Assembly (NCBI GenBank): GCA_002361485.1
Contig: DESZ01000029.1
Span: forward strand, 1-19,318
Direction: 5' to 3'
DNA: 19,318 bases
DNA from: Cyanobacteria bacterium UBA3301
Lineage (GTDB): Bacteria; Cyanobacteriota; Vampirovibrionia; Gastranaerophilales; Gastranaerophilaceae
Shown here: piece after piece, positions 14,446-19,318 of the stretch
Position numbering within the stretch: the stretch's first letter is position 1
Layout of the letters: each line of letters opens with the position of its first letter
The notes under the pieces: generated by a model
Told to the model about the DNA's origin: nothing
The model's input: only the letters and a program-made list of their open reading frames with translations
Databases searched by the model: none
Program-made: the position numbers and the translations under genes

Positions 14446-15072
14446 CTATCCTTGTGTATCGGCATCTTTTGCCTTGCTTGAGTTGAAAATTCTATCTGCT
14501 AAAGCCCCTATTCCCCAACCGATTAGCGCAAATGCAGGTACCTTAACAGCTAATGATTTCAGATTTAATGCAGCTTTTGTAAATGTACCGCCTTTAAATG
14601 CTTTAGATAATTCTTTTACAACAGGTATTGACGCACCGGCCAAAACCCCAACTTTTTTGCCGATATTTGTTACGGGATATAAATTTCCGCTTTCTGAAAT
14701 TCTTAAACTCGGATTTTGCGCCATAGCGGCTTCAATTTGAGCTTGGTTTTGGTATAAATTATCCCCCGTAAAACTTGTCTGAGGCACTTGTGCTTGCGGT
14801 TGGGTTTGAGCCTGCTGCGCACCAGTCTGAGCAAACTGATTATAATTCAAAGCCAATTCTTGCGGAAACATTATATCATTTGAATAATCCGCAGTCGGAT
14901 TTAAACCGTTTAATGCAGGAGCTGAAAACAGACTACCCGCACCAAAATTTATTCCACCCATTGAAGAAGTATTAAGAGCTGTCGGATTTTGGCATAAAGC
15001 AGGCGTTTGCGAATACCCTGCAGCTAATCCGTTTGAATATGATCCGATATTTAATCCCGTATTTAATCCCAT
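14446..15072 (-). CDS. Gln/Asn/Gly-rich protein with hydrophobic C-terminal segments, function unknown
   Basis: I do not recognise this 208-residue protein. Residues 1-60 are low in charge and rich in Gly, Asn, Leu, Ser and Ala, including INFGAGSLF (41-49). A Gln/Ala/Thr-rich stretch lies at about 79-99, then TSFTGDNLYQ. The second half holds Lys-rich segments and two hydrophobic stretches, GVLAGASIPVV (142-152) and VPAFALIGWGIGALADRIF (178-196), the latter long enough to cross or sit in a membrane. No N-terminal signal peptide is seen. AAAGG precedes the ATG by 8 bases. It is divergent from ispD with a 153-base intergenic region and convergent with the 12072 gene. Low complexity makes distant similarity hard to judge. 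Confidence 0.8.
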   Translation of the reverse strand: MGLNTGLNIGSYSNGLAAGYSQTPALCQNPTALNTSSMGGINFGAGSLFSAPALNGLNPTADYSNDIMFPQELALNYNQFAQTGAQQAQTQPQAQVPQTSFTGDNLYQNQAQIEAAMAQNPSLRISESGNLYPVTNIGKKVGVLAGASIPVVKELSKAFKGGTFTKAALNLKSLAVKVPAFALIGWGIGALADRIFNSSKAKDADTQG

Positions 15073-15225
15073 AGTAATAACCTTTCTACAAAAATAACTT
15101 AACCCTTACATTCATATAAAGTTTTTATTCAAGAAAAAATTGCCTAATAATTCTTATTATGTAAATATGTCTTAATATTTATCCTATTTTTTTTATAAAA
15201 AATAAATTTGGGTTAAAATTTAGTT

Positions 15226-15900
15226 ATGAAAAATTACGCCATAATACTTGCTTCAGGCACAGGTACAAGATGCCAAAATAACTTGCCCAAACAATTTCTA
15301 AAAATCGGTGATAAAACCATTTTAGAGCATACATTAGATATTTTTGAAACAAACAATAATATCGACGGAATAATCCTTGTTATTACCGCGCAATATAAAC
15401 AAAAAGCAGCCGATCTTACAAAATCATACAAAAAAATTATCAAAATAACCGAAGGCGGAGAAACGCGCAAAGTCAGTTCATATATCGGAGTTAACTCCAT
15501 AGAAGAAGATAATGCCAATGTTTTGATACATGATTGCGCCAGACCGCTATTATCTCAGAAGGTCTTAAACGAATGTATTGAAGCTTTGAAAAAACACGAT
15601 GCAATTGTTACTGCAATCCCGTCTTCTGACACTATTATTGAAATTGAAAACCGTGAAGTTATAAATATACCTGACAGAGCAAAACTTATGCGAGTCCAGA
15701 CTCCACAATGTTTTAGACTGCCTTTAATAAAAAAAGCTCACGAGCTTTCTTTAAACGATAACGATTTTACTGATGATTGCGGACTTGTATTAAAATATAA
15801 TCTGGCGAAAGTCCACATTGTAGAAGGGGATATTAATAATATTAAAATCACTTATCCGCAAGATATAAAATTTGCACAGTATTTAACAAATATTAAATAA
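15226..15900 (+). CDS. ispD: IspD/TarI-family CTP-dependent cytidylyltransferase
   Basis: 224 residues of the family that couples CTP to a sugar-alcohol phosphate. IspD makes CDP-methylerythritol in the MEP isoprenoid pathway; TarI and related enzymes make CDP-ribitol for cell-surface polymers. Motifs: ILASGTGTR and NLPKQF (CTP binding, with the catalytic Arg and Lys), GGETRKVSS, VLIHDCARPLL with the metal-binding Asp, AIPSSDTI, RVQTPQCF, FTDDCGLV and NIKITYPQD with the substrate Lys. ASGTGTR, TDDCGLV and the tight Q-T-P-Q-x-F context lean towards the alditol-phosphate subgroup, but the window has no neighbouring tar or capsule gene, and the host probably needs an IspD, so I give ispD as working symbol. 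The ribosome site is weak. Its stop lies one base from the convergent gene. Confidence 0.85.
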   Translation: MKNYAIILASGTGTRCQNNLPKQFLKIGDKTILEHTLDIFETNNNIDGIILVITAQYKQKAADLTKSYKKIIKITEGGETRKVSSYIGVNSIEEDNANVLIHDCARPLLSQKVLNECIEALKKHDAIVTAIPSSDTIIEIENREVINIPDRAKLMRVQTPQCFRLPLIKKAHELSLNDNDFTDDCGLVLKYNLAKVHIVEGDINNIKITYPQDIKFAQYLTNIK

Positions 15901-15901
15901 A

Positions 15902-16333
15902 CTATTTTTCCAATGCTTTTATAATCAACAGCATTTTATCTATCCCCATTGCATGCACGATATCATAATATGCTTGTCTTACCTGCTGCTCTGTTTCGTA
16001 ATGCACGGGAAAACTGATTAAATTAGAACGTTTTGCTTCCGGATTGAACGTTCTGATTAACAACTGAGGATGAACTCTGCCTTTTATGCTTTTTTTCGGA
16101 TTGACAGGCACGGAATAAACTTTGTTTGTTTTTGCATAAGCCAACTTATAGCCGTCGGCATCAACAATTAAATCCCAATAATTACATTTTGATAAATCCT
16201 TTTGAATATCATCAAGTCTTTCAATAGCTTTAGGAGAATCTTGCATCAAATAACGCAAGCCCTCAGGCTGTTTTATTTTTAGCGCGCCAAATGCCGGATT
16301 TTGATAGTTAGATAGTTGAGAGTTTATTCGCAT
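15902..16333 (-). CDS. Short protein of unknown function, N-terminal NPAFGA motif
   Basis: 143 residues, not recognised. It starts MRINSQLSNYQNPAFGAL with no signal peptide, followed by a mixed alpha/beta, soluble-looking body: LDDIQKDLSKCNYWDLIVDADGYKLAYA, a basic PVNPKKSIKGRVHPQLLIRTF segment, and a C-terminal helix YYDIVHAMGIDKMLLIIKALEK. AAAAGG stands 9 bases before the ATG. It converges on ispD with a one-base gap and diverges from pgi with 122 bases between. The short body with alternating strands could be a small ligand- or protein-binding domain; nothing in the sequence fixes a role. Confidence 0.8.
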   Translation of the reverse strand: MRINSQLSNYQNPAFGALKIKQPEGLRYLMQDSPKAIERLDDIQKDLSKCNYWDLIVDADGYKLAYAKTNKVYSVPVNPKKSIKGRVHPQLLIRTFNPEAKRSNLISFPVHYETEQQVRQAYYDIVHAMGIDKMLLIIKALEK

Positions 16334-16455
16334 AATTATTACCTTTTTATTTGTTAAACCTTGTAAATATAAATTTTGCTAGTAATATTAACTATTTACT
16401 CAAAACTTATTTATATTAAAATAATAAAGTAAAGCTATAAAAAGAAAGGATTAGT

Positions 16456-17757
16456 ATGTTAACAATGAGTTCAAGTTTGACAGTAAAATTCAGCGGAATA
16501 GACTTTAGTAAATATTCTTCACGCATTAACGAATTTGTAAACGAATTTTCATCCCGTGCAAACAAATCGGGACAATTTTTAAATTGGGTAAATTTACCAT
16601 CTGAGCAATTGAAAAGAGTAGATGAAATCTATTCGTTAGCTTCAAAATTAAAAAGTGCAACAGGTGCATCAAGATTAAGCATATTAGGTATCGGCGGTTC
16701 AAAACATACGGTTGAACATATGCTATCAATAAACGGCTTAAACGTAAACAGAACAGATATTGAATTTTATTCCGATATAGATTCTGCAAGCTTTTCAAGA
16801 TTTTTATACAGATTGGGTAACGATGTAACAAGTTCAAATTACCTTATTGCATCAAAATCAGGTTCAACATTTGAAACCAAAGACGGAATGTTGAGAATTT
16901 GGGATATGCTTATTGAATCTTATAAATCACAAGGTAAGTCTGATGATGAAGCAAAATCTCTGGCAAATAAACATTTTATAGCAGTAACTGACGGTAATTC
17001 AGAAAAATCCGAATTGAGAAGAACTTCTGATGCCAACGGCTGGCTGGGCAAATTATACATTCATGATGATGTTGGCGGAAGATTTTCAGCATTTGACGAC
17101 CACGCATTATTTGCATTAGCCTATGCGGGGATGGCAAAGGAAGATATGATTACCATGTTGAAATCAGCACAAAGCGTATCCTCTGAATCATTATCATCAG
17201 AATGGGATTCAAATATCGCTTTGCAAGAAGGTATCTTCTGGGCAGATGCAAAATCAAAAGGTATAGATGCATCAGTTCATCAATATATGGGTGCAATTTT
17301 TGAAAATACTGTTTATTGGCACGCTCAAATGCAAAATGAATCAGTAAAAGACACACTAAAACAGGTTGCAAAAGTTCCGGATGCAATGCATCATTCTGCA
17401 GAAGCTCATTTCAACCCTGATAATAAACTTGTATTTGCATTAACAGTACCGTCAGATAACGGTGTTTGCCGCGAAAATTCCGACAGCTACATTGATGCTT
17501 TATCAAAATCATATTCGGTAACAGGAAGCTTCTTCCTTGAAACTGTTGAGACAAAAGGAATGGGCTTAACTCCTGAAAGTGCTGGCAGATTAACCCAATT
17601 AAGAGCCTTTGCAACGGTATATCAAGAAATAGTAACAAGAATAATGAACGGACAATCATTCCCTGAAGTATTAGACAGCGTTCTTCAACCGCATGTTGAA
17701 TTCTATAAAAAGAACCTAAAAGGCGGAGTTGTTGTTCCGGGAAGAATTTCACATTAA
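16456..17757 (+). CDS. pgi: Glucose-6-phosphate isomerase
   Basis: PGI interconverts glucose 6-phosphate and fructose 6-phosphate in glycolysis and gluconeogenesis. At 433 residues it belongs to the shorter bacterial form. Two SIS (sugar isomerase) domains are visible: GIGGSKHT (78-85) and SKSGSTFET (133-141) in the first, then the PGI signature DVGGRFSAF (205-213), the catalytic Glu region ALQEGIFWADAKSKG, and GLTPESAGRLTQLRAFATVYQ near the C terminus. AGGA lies 6 bases before the ATG at 16456; a second ATG three codons on is less well placed. A strong terminator follows 25 bases after the stop, so it is a single-gene transcript. Confidence 0.95.
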   Translation: MLTMSSSLTVKFSGIDFSKYSSRINEFVNEFSSRANKSGQFLNWVNLPSEQLKRVDEIYSLASKLKSATGASRLSILGIGGSKHTVEHMLSINGLNVNRTDIEFYSDIDSASFSRFLYRLGNDVTSSNYLIASKSGSTFETKDGMLRIWDMLIESYKSQGKSDDEAKSLANKHFIAVTDGNSEKSELRRTSDANGWLGKLYIHDDVGGRFSAFDDHALFALAYAGMAKEDMITMLKSAQSVSSESLSSEWDSNIALQEGIFWADAKSKGIDASVHQYMGAIFENTVYWHAQMQNESVKDTLKQVAKVPDAMHHSAEAHFNPDNKLVFALTVPSDNGVCRENSDSYIDALSKSYSVTGSFFLETVETKGMGLTPESAGRLTQLRAFATVYQEIVTRIMNGQSFPEVLDSVLQPHVEFYKKNLKGGVVVPGRISH

Positions 17758-17780
17758 TATATTAATAATAACAACAAATA

Positions 17781-17815
17781 AAAAAACACCTGATATTATT
17801 ATCAGGTGTTTTTTA
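17781..17815 (+). terminator. Intrinsic terminator of pgi
   Basis: Fifteen-base arms AAAAAACACCTGATA (17781-17795) and TATCAGGTGTTTTTT (17800-17814), loop TTAT. The T run suits the plus strand; the A run gives the minus strand a T tract as well, but no minus-strand gene ends here. Confidence 0.92.
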
Positions 17816-17866
17816 TGGCTAAAACCCATGATAATAAAGGTTATAGCATGATTTTTGGGATTACTT

Positions 17867-17940
17867 CTTAACATGTCTTAACATGTAAAACTGTTGATAT
17901 TCGAGGGTTTTAGGAGCTTTATTAAGAAACATTAAGAACA
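17867..17940. promoter_or_regulatory. Two opposed pairs of 10-base tandem repeats, candidate operator
   Basis: CTTAACATGT occurs twice in direct tandem (17867-17886). About 35 bases on, ATTAAGAAAC and ATTAAGAACA stand in tandem (17921-17940); read on the minus strand these are TTCTTAAT repeats, so they face the first pair. TTGATA (17894-17899) with a weak TTTATT -10 lies between them. The region precedes the 18025 gene and the arrangement suits an OmpR/PhoB-type regulator. Confidence 0.5.
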
Positions 17941-17969
17941 TTTGGAACAATAATTAAAGTTTTCAAGCA

Positions 17970-18000
17970 CATGTGCCGACATGCATAGCATAGGAAAAAC
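17970..18000 (+). promoter_or_regulatory. Shared leader box of the 18025 gene
   Basis: TGTGCCGACATG, GCAT and TAGGAAAAAC (17991-18000) match in order the leader of the 12072 gene. CATGT/ACATG (17970-17974, 17979-17983) can pair with loop GCCG. Here the gene uses a further site, AAGGA at 18011-18015, 9 bases before its ATG, so the box itself is not simply the ribosome site. Confidence 0.5.
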
Positions 18001-18024
18001 GATAACAAGAAAGGACAGTCAAAG

Positions 18025-19122
18025 ATGGGAATGAGCGCTTCACAAGCCAGATTCTTAAGCTTGACGGCTCGCAAGACAAACGTTGAATACGAAGGTCAAC
18101 AGATTAACCAACAAAGAACAGCGTTGTCAAATGAGTCATCAAACTACTACAGTCAATTGACATCAATGACTGTACCAACCCCGCCGGTCAGCGCAGATTT
18201 TATGAAAGTTACTTATTCTTTCGAAAACGGCACTGAAACAAACGTAGTAACATCACTTATAGCAACTCCGCAAACCAGAGAAACAGGCGTTTATATGTTG
18301 AACTATGTTCAAGAAATTCCTGTTGATACTATGGTTACAAACGGAACTAACGTTGTATCAAAAATTTTAAAACCCGGTAGAACAGATGATAAAAATCATG
18401 ACAGCTATACTTACCAAATCGGTAATAAATACTTAGAAACAACTTTTGACGACACTAAATCAGTAAACGACATCAAGCAACATTTGATTAATACAGGAAT
18501 TAATGAAGCTGACGTAGCTAAAATGTCTGATTCTGAACTTGTAAATAAAGTTTTACTTGAAGAACAATACAGAAAATTAGCAGAAGAAAGATACGGACAA
18601 GATGTTTGGTATGTAAGATACCAAAAAGATTCAACAGGTGCTTATGAGCCTATATATTACAACGCAAAAGAATTAGGTAATGCTGACACAAACGAAAAGA
18701 CCACTTTAACTTTAAGCGGTATGAAAGCATATATGTATGGTCAAGCAACCGAAACAAAAGAAATCAAAAACGCGAAAGCAAAAGTTGAACAAGATTCATC
18801 AGGCAGATATATAAGCATCGTTGTCTTTGCTAACGAGGAAGACAGCATTGGTACATATTATAAATTAACTACTTCAACCGAAGAAGATGAAGCTGCATAT
18901 AATGATGCAATGAATCAATACTTCTATGACAAAGCTCAATATGACAAGCAAATTCAAGAAGTAAACGCAAAAATAGAAATCATTCAAGTACAAGATAAAA
19001 ACTTAGAATTGAAATTAAAACAATTAGACACAGAAGAAAACGCAATCCAAACAGAAATGGATGCAGTTAAGAAAGTTATTTCTAAAAACGTTGAATCTTC
19101 ATTCAAGACATTCAACGCATAA
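18025..19122 (+). CDS. Small member of the bookended family, function unknown
   Basis: 365 residues starting MGMSASQARFLSLTARKT, with 14 of the first 22 residues identical to the 12072 protein, and ending LDTEENAIQTE...KNVESSFKTFNA. No signal peptide and no cysteine. Residues about 20-60 are Gln/Asn/Ser-rich and probably helical; a Pro-rich turn (TVPTPPVS) leads into a beta-rich middle (DFMKVTYSFENG, YISIVVFANEED, YYKLTTS), and residues about 295-365 form one long predicted coiled coil rich in Lys, Gln and Glu. AAGGA lies 9 bases before the ATG. Synonymous positions in the shared ends differ from those of the 12072 gene, so this is an old paralogue, not a recent copy. It is preceded by tandem repeats and followed 15 bases later by a tiny lipoprotein-like frame. 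Confidence 0.9.
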   Translation: MGMSASQARFLSLTARKTNVEYEGQQINQQRTALSNESSNYYSQLTSMTVPTPPVSADFMKVTYSFENGTETNVVTSLIATPQTRETGVYMLNYVQEIPVDTMVTNGTNVVSKILKPGRTDDKNHDSYTYQIGNKYLETTFDDTKSVNDIKQHLINTGINEADVAKMSDSELVNKVLLEEQYRKLAEERYGQDVWYVRYQKDSTGAYEPIYYNAKELGNADTNEKTTLTLSGMKAYMYGQATETKEIKNAKAKVEQDSSGRYISIVVFANEEDSIGTYYKLTTSTEEDEAAYNDAMNQYFYDKAQYDKQIQEVNAKIEIIQVQDKNLELKLKQLDTEENAIQTEMDAVKKVISKNVESSFKTFNA

Positions 19123-19137
19123 GAAAGGTAAAAAGTA

Positions 19138-19256
19138 ATGAAAGCTTACGCAATATGTGCTTAGGCGCAATAGCGTACGGGTCATTACGGTCATGCGAAC
19201 AAAACGACAGTACAAAAGATAAGGACAAAAGAAACAAACAAAATAAGAAGAAATAA
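19138..19256 (+). pseudogene. Tiny lipoprotein-like gene split by a one-base frameshift
   Basis: AAAGG stands 9 bases before the ATG at 19138, which reads only MKAYAICA before TAG (19162-19164). One frame over, starting exactly there, the sequence continues LGAIAYGSLRSC and then a polar Asp/Lys/Asn-rich tail to TAA at 19254-19256. One extra T near 19161 would give a 39-residue product with a basic start, a hydrophobic core and Cys after L-R-S, resembling a small lipoprotein with a charged tail (Arg at -2 is atypical). No standard slippery site is seen. It may be a true pseudogene, a sequence error, or a 33-residue gene starting at the ATG at 19155, which lacks a ribosome site. Confidence 0.45.
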
Positions 19257-19272
19257 AAAAGATAAAATAGAG

Positions 19273-19300
19273 CGATAAGTATTACCTTACAAACTTATCG
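19273..19300. repeat. Inverted repeat after the last gene
   Basis: CGATAAGT (19273-19280) and ACTTATCG (19293-19300) are exact complements around a 12-base loop. The following bases are only moderately T-rich, so it is a weak terminator candidate for the 18025 gene and its small follower. Confidence 0.4.
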
Positions 19301-19318
19301 ACTTTAAAGAAAGACTTT

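Noticed and set aside
1..19318. CRISPR array, insertion sequence, phage or integrase gene
   Set aside because: No regularly spaced repeats, no transposase, integrase or phage-like reading frames were seen.

Overview
The window reads as chromosomal DNA from a low-GC, gut-type, non-photosynthetic relative of cyanobacteria (Melainabacteria/Vampirovibrionia, probably order Gastranaerophilales). Three things support this: a gene for a Ycf23/DUF561-type protein, a family otherwise known mainly from cyanobacteria and plastids; the F1 beta and epsilon subunit genes as a separate pair away from the rest of the ATP synthase genes, which is the cyanobacterial arrangement; and several lineage-type proteins of unknown function. 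The assignment comes from protein recognition only and was not tested by a search.

Layout, left to right. 1-564: 3' end of a plus-strand outer-membrane beta-barrel (autotransporter-like) gene with an unusual hydrophilic tail. 567-3576: minus-strand run coaD, a secreted protein of unknown function, atpD, atpC. 3577-3856: non-coding, with a plus-strand terminator that ends no visible gene, so a small-RNA candidate. 3857-4540: minus-strand periplasmic HtrA-like protease without PDZ domain, divergent from ycf23 (4772-5530, plus). A perfect two-way terminator separates ycf23 from the minus-strand run TPR protein - dusB - M16 zinc protease (11566 down to 5579). 11567-12071: non-coding, with TPR promoter elements, a candidate structured minus-strand RNA with its own terminator, and the leader of the next gene.

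12072-14108 and 18025-19122 encode two proteins that share their first ~22 and last ~32 residues but have unrelated middles, and share an upstream leader element. They are the most interesting objects here: no classical signal peptide, coiled-coil C terminus, family not recognised by function. Between them lie a Gln/Asn-rich protein with a hydrophobic C terminus (minus), an IspD/TarI-type cytidylyltransferase (plus), a short lineage-type protein (minus) and pgi (plus, strong terminator). After the second family member lies what looks like a tiny lipoprotein gene split by a one-base frameshift.

Functionally the window mixes housekeeping (ATP synthesis, coenzyme A, isoprenoid or alditol nucleotide, tRNA modification, glycolysis) with envelope and secreted accessory proteins. 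No tRNA, rRNA, CRISPR array, insertion sequence or phage gene was seen.
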